NCBI GenBank assembly: GCA_023151145.1
Contig: JAKLJM010000197.1
Span: forward strand, 1-5,100
Origin: Bacteriovoracaceae bacterium
GTDB taxonomy: Bacteria > Bdellovibrionota > Bacteriovoracia > Bacteriovoracales > Bacteriovoracaceae
Reading direction: 5' to 3'
DNA length: 5,100 bases
Of this stretch, positions 1 to 5,100 are shown piece after piece. Within the stretch, counting starts at the first letter, position 1, and each line of letters opens with the position of its first letter. The position numbers and the translations under genes were made by a program. The notes under the pieces are model-generated. The model did no database searches. It was not told the DNA's origin and saw only the letters and a list, made by a program, of their open reading frames with translations.

Positions 1-956
1 CCACAGTGATTATAGCCAGCAGCGATCCACATAATATGTTTTCTTAGTGAAACTGTTAAAACGTGATCATTAAATGCATAAGGGCGATAATACTCTAGGA
101 GAACCTTAATAACTTCGTAATGATCTTCTGGCGTAAATTGTAATTCAGTTTCATGTTCTTCACGGTAAGGAGTAAGAAAAAGAAATGGATCACGAAGGGG
201 ACCGCGACCGAGCATTAATGCATCACAATTTGTCTTGTGCATTTTTTCTTTGGTTAGAGTCGTCGTATGTAAATCTCCATTTCCAATAAAAGGGAGAGGG
301 GATTTCATGGCCAATTCTTCAAGGTTTTCCCAGCGTGCTTTCCCAGTGTATTGCTGAGCACGAGTCCTCCCGTGTACAGCGACAAATTCAATACCTTCTT
401 CTTTTGCGATATGAATAATTTCGTGGGCATTTAAACTTTCATCATCCCAACCCAGTCGAATCTTAATAGTCAGAGGAACTTTAATTGCTTTTTTAATGGA
501 TGAAAAAAAATGGGGAAGAACTGAGGGATCTTTTAATAGAGAAGAGCCTGCTCCAGTGCCAACAACTTTTTTTACCGGACAACCCATATTGATATCAATA
601 AACTTAGGCCCATATTCTTCGGCCACTTTAGCCGCCTCACTCATAGCTTCAGCGCCTTCGCCAAAAAGCTGTAGCCCCACATGTTTTTCTTTGGGATCTA
701 TGCGAAGCATATCGCGGGTGCGGACATTTTTATAATTAATCCCATGACAAGAAATGAGTTCAGAAACAGTTCCTCCAGCGCCAAGATCTTCCATCAAGAG
801 GCGAAAAGGAGGTGTGCAGATACTGGACATGGGAGCCAGCAACAGGGGAGAGGCAAATTCAATATCGCCTAACATAATTTTTTGTCGTCGCTCTTTTAAA
901 CGATCAATTTTCTGTTGGAGTATTGGACTAAATGGGCCACTATTATTTGCATTCAT
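1..956 (-). CDS. dusB: tRNA-dihydrouridine synthase, DusB/NifR3 type (3' end missing)
   Basis: This flavoenzyme reduces uridine to dihydrouridine in the tRNA D-loop, using FMN and NADPH. The window holds 318 codons, read from my own reverse translation; the frame is still open at base 1. Visible landmarks in order are an FMN-barrel start LLLAPMSS (38-45), GAGGTVSELIS (59-69), QLFGE (96-100), the Dus signature DINMGCPVKKV (121-131) with the expected catalytic Cys126, TIKIRLGW (163-170) with the conserved Lys165, VHGRTR (194-199), GNGD (225-228), GRGPLRDP (250-257) and RKH (305-307) of the C-terminal helical domain. The RKH region and the TVSEL motif point to DusB rather than DusA or DusC. The start is uncertain. 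ATG 956 is the first in-frame ATG after an upstream stop but has no Shine-Dalgarno site. The in-frame ATG at 875 (Met28) would match where I recall E. coli DusB starting. The gene is divergent from the HAD gene. The family is secure; the subtype is likely. Confidence 0.95.
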   Translation of the reverse strand, partial: MNANNSGPFSPILQQKIDRLKERRQKIMLGDIEFASPLLLAPMSSICTPPFRLLMEDLGAGGTVSELISCHGINYKNVRTRDMLRIDPKEKHVGLQLFGEGAEAMSEAAKVAEEYGPKFIDINMGCPVKKVVGTGAGSSLLKDPSVLPHFFSSIKKAIKVPLTIKIRLGWDDESLNAHEIIHIAKEEGIEFVAVHGRTRAQQYTGKARWENLEELAMKSPLPFIGNGDLHTTTLTKEKMHKTNCDALMLGRGPLRDPFLFLTPYREEHETELQFTPEDHYEVIKVLLEYYRPYAFNDHVLTVSLRKHIMWIAAGYNHC

Positions 957-965
957 AAGATGGGG

Positions 966-993
966 ATTTAACGAATTAACTGTTTTTGGTCAA
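966..993 (-). promoter_or_regulatory. Putative sigma70-type promoter of the dus gene
   Basis: On the minus strand, TTGACC (993-988, 5 of 6 to consensus) is followed after a 16-base spacer by TTAAAT (971-966, 4 of 6). Transcription would begin around 957-960, almost at ATG 956. The message would then be near-leaderless if that ATG is used, or would carry a leader of about 80 bases if Met28 at 875 is the true start. This is a consensus match only. Confidence 0.35.
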
Positions 994-1031
994 TCACAAG
1001 TTGACTAACTAGTAAGAATTACCAACTTTTT

Positions 1032-1036
1032 AAAGG
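1032..1036 (+). promoter_or_regulatory. Ribosome binding site deciding the HAD gene start
   Basis: AAAGG lies 3 bases before ATG 1040 and 9 bases before the in-frame ATG 1046. The 9-base spacing suits ribosome loading far better, so ATG 1046 is preferred; the longer form would add only Met-Gly. Confidence 0.5.
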
Positions 1037-1045
1037 TAAATGGGC

Positions 1046-1558
1046 ATGGAGAGTCAAGATTTCGATAAATACTGTGTGGTCTTTGATCACGATGGGACTC
1101 TCGTAAATACCACGCCTTTATTAGGCGAGAAGGTTCACGTTTACCCAGGTATTTTAGAAATATTGCAATTATTATCTCAGAAAAATATTGATCTCTACAT
1201 TTGGTCCGCGCGCCCGAGATCGTCGCTCATTCGCATCACCAAAGAGTTAGGAATTCTAGCGTACTTCAGAGATGTGCGAGGTTCGGATGATACTCTACCA
1301 AAACCTCATCCCGCTGGTTTAAAAGAGATAACAGAAACTTATCCCAAGAGTCATGTTGTGCATATTGGCGATGGGGCTGGTGATTATAATGGGGCTAAAT
1401 TATTAGACATTCCCTTTATTGCTGCTTGCTGGAATGATCCAACTTACGGTAATAAGTGGAGAGAATTATTTGCTTTGGAAAATCGTCAGAAAATGGCAGT
1501 GGCGCTAGAGCCCCAAGACATTTTAGATTTTTTAAAACAATTTAAAATAATCGATTAG
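1046..1558 (+). CDS. HAD-superfamily hydrolase, small capless phosphatase
   Basis: This is a predicted cytoplasmic phosphatase of 170 residues; the substrate is unknown. All four HAD motifs are present. Motif I is FDHDGTLV, with nucleophile Asp14 and acid/base Asp16. Motif II is the Ser54 of IWSARP. Motif III is the Lys86 of LPKPHP. Motif IV is IGDGAGDYNGAK, with Mg2+-binding Asp109 and Asp113. Only about 35 residues separate motifs I and II, too few for a C1 cap. Small capless HADs usually act on exposed phosphates or on macromolecules, with a partner chain sometimes closing the site. The gene ends 24 bases before ffh in the same direction, so co-transcription is likely. No function in SRP biology follows from that. 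The phosphoglycolate-phosphatase-like look of motifs I and III should not be taken as substrate evidence. The alternative start at 1040 adds two residues. Confidence 0.9.
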   Translation: MESQDFDKYCVVFDHDGTLVNTTPLLGEKVHVYPGILEILQLLSQKNIDLYIWSARPRSSLIRITKELGILAYFRDVRGSDDTLPKPHPAGLKEITETYPKSHVVHIGDGAGDYNGAKLLDIPFIAACWNDPTYGNKWRELFALENRQKMAVALEPQDILDFLKQFKIID

Positions 1559-1582
1559 TTCGTTTTTAGGTCAGAGGAAAAT

Positions 1583-3061
1583 ATGTTTGATACCTTAAGT
1601 GATAAATTTGCCAATGATTTTAAAACCCTACAAGGCAAAAGCAAAATTTCAGAAGAAAATATTGAAGAAACACTAAAAGAAGTGCGCACAGCCTTATTAG
1701 AAGCTGACGTAAATTTTAAAGTGGTTAAAGAATTTACCGCCGCAGTAAAAGAACAAGCCTTAGGCGAAAAAGTTTTAAAAGGTGTTAACCCAGGTGAGCA
1801 ATTTGTAAAAATTGTTCATGATGAACTTGCTAAAGTCATGGGTGAAAAAAATGAAGAGATCGATCTTAATCGTCCAGGAATTGTTCCGATTTTAGTTGTC
1901 GGATTAAACGGACAAGGAAAGACGACGTTCTCGGGAAAACTAGCGTTTCACCTAACAAAAAATAAAAAGAAAGATGTCCTCTTAGTTCCGGCAGATACTT
2001 TTCGTCCGGCAGCTAAAGATCAATTAATCACTCTGGCTAAACAAATCGGTGTTGATTATTTTGATTCGGATTTAAAATTAAAACCTCACGAAATTGCCCT
2101 ATTGGGTTATGAAGAGGCGCAAAAGCGCCATAAGTCGATTGTGATTATCGATACAGCAGGACGCCTGCATGTGGATAATGAGCTCATGGATGAATTAAAA
2201 ATGGTCAAAGCGACCATGGAAAAATTTCATCCAGAAGTGATGATGGTTGCTGATGCCATGACCGGACAAGCGGCCGTTGATGTAGCGAAAACTTTCCACG
2301 AAGCTGTTGGGCTTACGGGAATTGTCCTTTCAAAAATGGACTCCGACGCTAAAGGTGGAGCGGCTCTTTCAATTAAACACGTCACAGGCGTGCCTATTCG
2401 CTATATTTCAACCGGCGAGAAGATGAAGGATCTTGAACTCTTTCACCCAGATCGTTTGGCCGGTCGAATCTTAGATATGGGAGACGTTTTATCATTGGTG
2501 GAAAAAGCCCAAGCTAATATTGATGAATCTCAAGCTGAAAAGATGATGAATAACTTTGAAAAAGGAAAGTTCACCGTCGATGATTTTTTAAAACAAATGG
2601 ACATGATGAGTAACCTCGGTAGCATGGCCAGCATTCTAAAAATGATTCCAGGAATGGGCGGAATTTTAAGACAAGTCGGAGATTTATCCCCGGCCGAAAA
2701 TGAAATGAAGAAAATGAAAGTGATTATTTCATCTATGACTCAGCAAGAGCGTGATGATTATAAAATAGTAAAAGAATCTCGCATTAAAAGAATTGCCAAG
2801 GGCTCCGGAACAACGGAAGATTCTGTAAGAGATTTTTTAGGAAAATTTAAGCAGATGGAACAAATGATGGGCGGACTCTCGGCCATGATGAAGGGCGGTA
2901 TGCCAGGGATGCCAGGAATGGGCGGTATGCCAGGAATGCCAGGAATGGGCCCTAAAAAAGGCTTTCGCCAAAATCCAGGGGAAGCTTTTGAGAATCCATT
3001 TGACACAGGTGGTAAAAAGAAAAAAAGTGGAAAAGGGCCTTGGGGTAAGGGCTATTTTTAG
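1583..3061 (+). CDS. ffh: Signal recognition particle GTPase Ffh (SRP54)
   Basis: Ffh binds the SRP RNA and hydrophobic signal sequences on translating ribosomes, and docks with FtsY at the inner membrane through paired GTPase domains. The 492-residue protein has the full order: N domain (about 1-95), G domain (about 96-300) and M domain (about 315-435). GTPase landmarks are the P-loop GLNGQGKTT (107-115), ADTFRPAA (137-144), DTAGR (190-194), TGQ (227-229), SKMDSDAKGG (250-259) and the SRP54 signature region PIRYISTGEK (271-280). The M domain shows the finger-loop helix MIPGMGG (354-360) and the RNA-binding segment SRIKRIAKGSG (399-409). After this comes a Met-Pro-Gly repeat (440-456) and a Lys/Gly-rich tail ending GKGYF, which makes the protein longer than the usual roughly 450 residues. 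The start is supported by AGAGGA (1573-1578). It sits downstream of the HAD gene and upstream of rpsP, the usual ffh-rpsP order. Confidence 0.99.
   Translation: MFDTLSDKFANDFKTLQGKSKISEENIEETLKEVRTALLEADVNFKVVKEFTAAVKEQALGEKVLKGVNPGEQFVKIVHDELAKVMGEKNEEIDLNRPGIVPILVVGLNGQGKTTFSGKLAFHLTKNKKKDVLLVPADTFRPAAKDQLITLAKQIGVDYFDSDLKLKPHEIALLGYEEAQKRHKSIVIIDTAGRLHVDNELMDELKMVKATMEKFHPEVMMVADAMTGQAAVDVAKTFHEAVGLTGIVLSKMDSDAKGGAALSIKHVTGVPIRYISTGEKMKDLELFHPDRLAGRILDMGDVLSLVEKAQANIDESQAEKMMNNFEKGKFTVDDFLKQMDMMSNLGSMASILKMIPGMGGILRQVGDLSPAENEMKKMKVIISSMTQQERDDYKIVKESRIKRIAKGSGTTEDSVRDFLGKFKQMEQMMGGLSAMMKGGMPGMPGMGGMPGMPGMGPKKGFRQNPGEAFENPFDTGGKKKKSGKGPWGKGYF
2900..2950 (+). repeat. In-frame tandem repeat in the ffh M-domain tail
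   Basis: Two 27-base units lie head to tail at 2900-2926 and 2927-2953 (the last codon diverges, so the clear repeat ends at 2950). They encode MPGMPGMGG and MPGMPGMG. Apart from the final codon they differ at a single third position (GGG/GGA). Met/Gly-rich tails are common in Ffh; the near identity at DNA level suggests a fairly recent duplication by slippage. Confidence 0.85.
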
Positions 3062-3086
3062 TTTTGCAGCAATTTTTTGATCTAAA

Positions 3087-3108
3087 TATTGACTTTTTAT
3101 AGTCAATA
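3087..3108 (+). repeat. Perfect inverted repeat overlapping the rpsP -35 box
   Basis: TATTGACT (3087-3094) and AGTCAATA (3101-3108) are exact inverted copies, 8 base pairs each, around a 6-base TTTTAT spacer. The left arm contains the TTGACT proposed as the rpsP -35 box. It could be an operator or a weak AT-rich mRNA hairpin after ffh. No U-run follows directly, which argues against an intrinsic terminator. Confidence 0.6.
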
Positions 3109-3117
3109 ACTTATTAA
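3089..3117 (+). promoter_or_regulatory. Putative sigma70-type promoter of rpsP-khpA
   Basis: TTGACT (3089-3094, 5 of 6) and TATTAA (3112-3117, 4 of 6) are separated by exactly 17 bases in the 108-base gap after ffh. Transcription would start near 3124, giving a leader of about 45 bases before rpsP. This would let the ribosomal protein gene be expressed independently of ffh. Confidence 0.5.
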
Positions 3118-3169
3118 GTTTAATTGTTTTTTAAAAGACTGTGACAAGTTTATAAAGTAGGAGAACCAG

Positions 3170-3412
3170 ATGCTAACAATCAGAATGTCACGCGGTGGAA
3201 GAAGAAATGATCCTTCATTCGCTCTTGTATTAACAGATTCTAGAAAATCACGTGATGGTGGATTTCTTGAAAAATTAGGTAACTACAACCCGCGCGCTGA
3301 GAAAGTTTTATTTAACTTAAAATCAGATAGAATTAAAGAATTAGTAAAAGGTGGAGCAACTCTTTCTGATACAGTTAGAACTCTTCTTTCTAAAGAAAAA
3401 ATTACTTTCTAA
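3170..3412 (+). CDS. rpsP: 30S ribosomal protein S16
   Basis: S16 is an early-assembling protein of the 30S subunit body that binds 16S rRNA. The 80-residue product has the family's usual length (about 80) and its landmarks: the N-terminal LTIRMSRGGRRNDPSF strand and loop (2-17), ALVLTDSRKSRDGGFLEKLGNYNP (18-41) and the C-terminal LKSDRIKELVKGGATLSDTV (50-69). It starts at ATG 3170 behind a strong GTAGGAG ribosome binding site ending 6 bases upstream, as expected for a highly expressed gene. It lies between ffh and a KH-domain gene, as in many bacteria. Its own promoter candidate overlaps a perfect inverted repeat just upstream. The usual downstream partners rimM, trmD and rplS are absent here. 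Confidence 0.98.
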   Translation: MLTIRMSRGGRRNDPSFALVLTDSRKSRDGGFLEKLGNYNPRAEKVLFNLKSDRIKELVKGGATLSDTVRTLLSKEKITF

Positions 3413-3418
3413 TTTTAC

Positions 3419-3436
3419 ATAAGATTTAAATCTTAT
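3419..3436 (+). repeat. Perfect 18-bp palindrome between rpsP and khpA
   Basis: ATAAGATTTAAATCTTAT is its own reverse complement. It fills much of the 43-base gap and ends 5 bases before the AAGG ribosome binding site of khpA. As RNA it could fold into a 7-pair stem with a TTAA loop; as DNA it could be a dimeric-protein site. No U-run follows, so a terminator role is unlikely. Confidence 0.7.
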
Positions 3437-3455
3437 TGTTGAAGGTTTTGTTGTT

Positions 3456-3695
3456 ATGAGCGAATTAAAAGATTTAATGAACTATGTCAGTAAAGCGCTC
3501 GTTGATCTTCCAGAAAAAGTAGAAGTGAACGAAATCGTCGGAGAACAGACGACAGTTATAGAACTAAAAGTTGATAAGACTGATTTAGGGAAAGTAATTG
3601 GTAAGCAAGGTCGTACGGCCAGAGCTTTACGTACAATTTTAAATGCGGCATCTACAAAACTTAAAAAGCGTTCAGTTTTAGAAATTATTGAATAA
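3456..3695 (+). CDS. khpA: KH-domain RNA-binding protein, KhpA family
   Basis: The product is a small 79-residue single-KH protein. In other bacteria KhpA binds many RNAs and pairs with KhpB/Jag, affecting cell division, envelope synthesis and small-RNA action. The nucleic-acid-binding GxxG loop is GKQG (49-52) within KVIGKQGRTARALRTILNAA (46-65), flanked by the helices typical of a type II KH fold; the C-terminal strand is RSVLEIIE (72-79). It follows rpsP by 43 bases, the classical position of this gene, and likely shares its transcript. Translation probably uses AAGG at 3442-3445, with a rather long 10-base spacer. The palindrome in front of the gene might tune its expression. The gene is followed by a strong terminator, so it is the last of the unit. 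Confidence 0.93.
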   Translation: MSELKDLMNYVSKALVDLPEKVEVNEIVGEQTTVIELKVDKTDLGKVIGKQGRTARALRTILNAASTKLKKRSVLEIIE

Positions 3696-3730
3696 GCTTT
3701 ATTGGGATTGCCCACAATTATTGACAATTT

Positions 3731-3756
3731 AAGGGAAGCTTATGCTTCCCTTTTTT
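3731..3756 (+). terminator. Intrinsic terminator ending the ffh-rpsP-khpA unit
   Basis: AAGGGAAGC (3731-3739) pairs with GCTTCCCTT (3744-3752) around a TTAT tetraloop, and a run of six T (3751-3756) follows. The 7-pair core GGGAAGC/GCTTCCC is GC-rich for this region. It lies 35 bases after the khpA stop. The rest of the 150-base gap to the next gene shows no clear promoter, although one is expected there. Confidence 0.93.
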
Positions 3757-3836
3757 GTTTAAGTGGTTAAAATTAGGTAAGTTTATTTTCATTTCCTGAA
3801 GCTGATTAAGATTGTGTGACATTAGATTTTAAACAT

Positions 3837-3842
3837 AGGAAG
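3837..3842 (+). promoter_or_regulatory. Ribosome binding site deciding the receiver gene start
   Basis: AGGAAG stands just before ATG 3846 (5 bases from AGGA). This selects ATG 3846 over an in-frame GTG at 3816, which would add ten residues not typical of the family and lacks a good site. Confidence 0.75.
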
Positions 3843-3845
3843 CCC

Positions 3846-4211
3846 ATGGCGAAAAAGATCGCTATTATTGATGATGAAGAGGATATCTTAGAGCTTTATA
3901 AGATGTCCCTAGACGAGCTTGACCGCTATGAAGTCCATTGCTTTTCCCGTCCTTTAGAGGCCATTAAGTTTTTAAGAACAAACAAAGTCGATCTGGTCAT
4001 ATGCGATGATTCTATGCGGGAACTTCGTGGGTTAGATGTTTTGAAAACCATGCGATCTGAGACTACAAATACCAATACACTCTTCTATATTGCCTCAGGA
4101 CATCCGGACATTAATAAGTCGGTTTATTTGGAATACAATTGTAAACGATTTTTTCAAAAACCCTTTGAGCTAGAAGAGATCCTCGCTATTATAGAGTTAG
4201 ATCTAAAATAA
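3846..4211 (+). CDS. Stand-alone response regulator receiver (CheY-like)
   Basis: This is a 121-residue single receiver domain with no output domain, expected to be phosphorylated by a histidine kinase and to act by protein-protein contact or as a phosphorelay step. All catalytic positions are present: the acidic pair Asp9/Asp10 in AIIDDEED (6-13), phosphoacceptor Asp54 in LVICDDSM (50-57), the switch Ser84 in YIASGH (81-86), and Lys105 in QKPF (104-107). The Pro that often follows the DxxM segment is Arg58 here. The domain ends at residue 121, about the size of a lone receiver, so it is not a truncation. It starts a new unit after the terminator at 3731-3756 and is followed after 29 bases by the SIS-domain gene, suggesting joint expression. 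Its kinase and target cannot be told from the window. Confidence 0.95.
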   Translation: MAKKIAIIDDEEDILELYKMSLDELDRYEVHCFSRPLEAIKFLRTNKVDLVICDDSMRELRGLDVLKTMRSETTNTNTLFYIASGHPDINKSVYLEYNCKRFFQKPFELEEILAIIELDLK

Positions 4212-4228
4212 TTCCTCCTCAAAAAAAC

Positions 4229-4233
4229 AAGGA
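4229..4233 (+). promoter_or_regulatory. Ribosome binding site supporting a GTG start
   Basis: AAGGA sits 7 bases before GTG 4241. The nearby ATG at 4233 is in another frame and meets a stop after three codons, so GTG is the best start for the SIS-domain gene. Confidence 0.65.
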
Positions 4234-4240
4234 TGTTTTT

Positions 4241-5100
4241 GTGAACAAGGCTCAAGAGTCTCGTAATGTCATATTGAAAGAGACTGCAGATACATTTCTC
4301 GCGATCGCTCACGAATTTAAATTAGGAAAACTTCCAACTGAAAGCCCAAATCCACTGACAGAAAATCTTTCTAACTTGGCCAAAGAAAATCTTTCTGAAG
4401 GCTATCGCGTTTTTCAAAATATAGATGCAGCCACTCTGGTAAAAATGAGTTGTGAAAGTGAAAAACTTTTTCATTTAAAAGAAGCGATTGCCGACACATT
4501 AAAAAGTGGAGGGAGAATTTATCTCTCAGGGTGTGGGGCAACGGGAAGACTTTCTCTTAGTCTCGAAACATTTTGGCGAGAATATTTTGCCAGCAATTTA
4601 GCGCTTAAAGAAAAAGTGGTTTCTTTTATGGCCGGAGGGGATGTGGCCTTAATTCATTCCATTGAAAAATTTGAAGATTTTCCAGAATTCGGAGAAAGGC
4701 AATTAAGAGAAAATCATTTTCATGAAAACGATCTTTTAATCTCATGCACGGAGGGAGGAGAGACTCCTTTTGTTATTGGGGCCACAAATTTTGCGGCCAA
4801 ATATGCTAAACGTAAGCCTTATTTTTTGTATTGTAATCCTGATGAGATCTTAAACACTGTGGCCACTCGTTCTAAAGAGGTGCTTGCCGATGAAAATATT
4901 CATAAGATTAATTTAACAGTAGGTCCTATGGCCCTTACCGGGAGCACAAGGCTTCAAGCATCGACTATTTTAATGGGTTTCGTTGGCTTCGCCCTTTTGT
5001 ATCACCAAGAATCAAATGAAGCGATTTTAAAAAAGATTGATCAGTTAATAAATTTTCATCAGCAGTTTAGTTATCAAGTTTTTTCTCCCTTTACCCAAAG
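4241..5100 (+). CDS. SIS-domain protein of the MurQ/GKRP superfamily (3' end missing)
   Basis: The frame is open from GTG 4241 through the right edge, giving 286 residues. The family includes MurQ (N-acetylmuramic acid 6-phosphate etherase) and the two-SIS glucokinase regulatory protein, which binds fructose phosphates. Shared landmarks are TESPNPLTENLSNL (33-46, the MurQ-type N terminus), the phosphosugar loop SGCGATGRL (96-104), MAGGDVALIHSIEKFED (130-146), CTEGGETPFVIGA (169-181) and VGPMALTGSTRLQAS (227-241). Glu145 aligns with MurQ Glu114. However, the position of MurQ Glu83, eight residues after the GR arginine, is Phe111; the nearest acid is Glu109. The GCGxTGR loop resembles GKRP more than the MurQ GAGTSGR. 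MurQ is about 300 residues; here the chain continues without an obvious end, so a second SIS domain may follow. A non-etherase, sugar-phosphate-sensing role is possible. No symbol is given because the subfamily is unresolved. Confidence 0.88.
   Translation, partial: MNKAQESRNVILKETADTFLAIAHEFKLGKLPTESPNPLTENLSNLAKENLSEGYRVFQNIDAATLVKMSCESEKLFHLKEAIADTLKSGGRIYLSGCGATGRLSLSLETFWREYFASNLALKEKVVSFMAGGDVALIHSIEKFEDFPEFGERQLRENHFHENDLLISCTEGGETPFVIGATNFAAKYAKRKPYFLYCNPDEILNTVATRSKEVLADENIHKINLTVGPMALTGSTRLQASTILMGFVGFALLYHQESNEAILKKIDQLINFHQQFSYQVFSPFTQ

Noticed and set aside
989..1005. Inverted GTCAA-N7-TTGAC between the divergent dus and HAD genes as an operator shared with rpsP
   Set aside because: The half-sites point the opposite way from those at 3087-3108, and TTGAC is simply a -35-like hexamer. 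On the plus strand no convincing -10 box follows TTGACT at 1001.
496..1008. Three overlapping plus-strand open frames of 63-84 codons
   Set aside because: They lie wholly or largely antisense to the dus gene, whose own frame carries a complete series of family motifs; their translations are low-complexity and match no family.
2758..3106. Minus-strand open frames opposite the ffh 3' end
   Set aside because: Their Pro/Gly/Ile and His/Ser/Trp repeats are the antisense readings of the Met-Pro-Gly repeat in ffh.
3721..3726. Perfect TTGACA after khpA as a promoter for the receiver gene
   Set aside because: No -10-like hexamer occurs 16-18 bases downstream; that stretch is the terminator stem.
3482..3727. 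Minus-strand 81-codon frame opposite khpA
   Set aside because: It is an antisense shadow of the well-supported KH gene and has no family motif.
4212..4220. CCTCCT, resembling the 16S anti-Shine-Dalgarno core, upstream of the SIS gene
   Set aside because: Only about four pairs could form with the downstream AGGA across a 13-base loop; too weak to call a regulatory switch.
4233..4244. ATG-TTT-TTG-TGA mini-frame overlapping the GTG start of the SIS gene
   Set aside because: The AAGG abuts this ATG with no spacing, so it is unlikely to be translated; the arrangement is easily chance.

Overview
The window reads as an ordinary chromosomal segment of an AT-rich Gram-negative bacterium. All genes are densely packed, have recognisable Shine-Dalgarno sites or well-supported starts, and belong to core families. 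The AT-leaning codon use, the lone receiver gene and the unusual SIS protein would fit a member of the Bdellovibrio/Bacteriovorax group. That placement is an inference from general style and was not tested.

Layout: (1) Bases 1-956, minus strand: a tRNA-dihydrouridine synthase of the DusB type, cut by the left edge. (2) Bases 957-1045: a divergent intergenic region with a plausible promoter for the dus gene. (3) Bases 1046-3695, plus strand: a run of a small capless HAD phosphatase, ffh (the SRP GTPase), rpsP (ribosomal protein S16) and a khpA-type KH-domain RNA-binding protein. A sigma70-like promoter lies before rpsP, and the run closes with a strong intrinsic terminator at 3731-3756. (4) Bases 3846-5100, plus strand: a stand-alone response-regulator receiver followed 29 bases later by a GTG-started SIS-domain protein of the MurQ/glucokinase-regulatory-protein (GKRP) superfamily, cut by the right edge.

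The central block is the translation and protein-targeting cluster that often continues as rimM-trmD-rplS. Here it stops after the KH gene, so those genes must lie elsewhere if present. The dus gene (tRNA modification), ffh (co-translational membrane targeting), rpsP (30S assembly) and khpA (RNA binding) share a translation theme. The final pair looks like a separate unit linking two-component signalling to sugar-phosphate sensing or amino-sugar metabolism.

No mobile element, CRISPR array, tRNA, rRNA or clear new system is visible. The points most worth a second look are the receiver/SIS pair, the GKRP-like rather than MurQ-like features of the SIS protein, the truncated rpsP cluster, and two perfect inverted repeats flanking rpsP.
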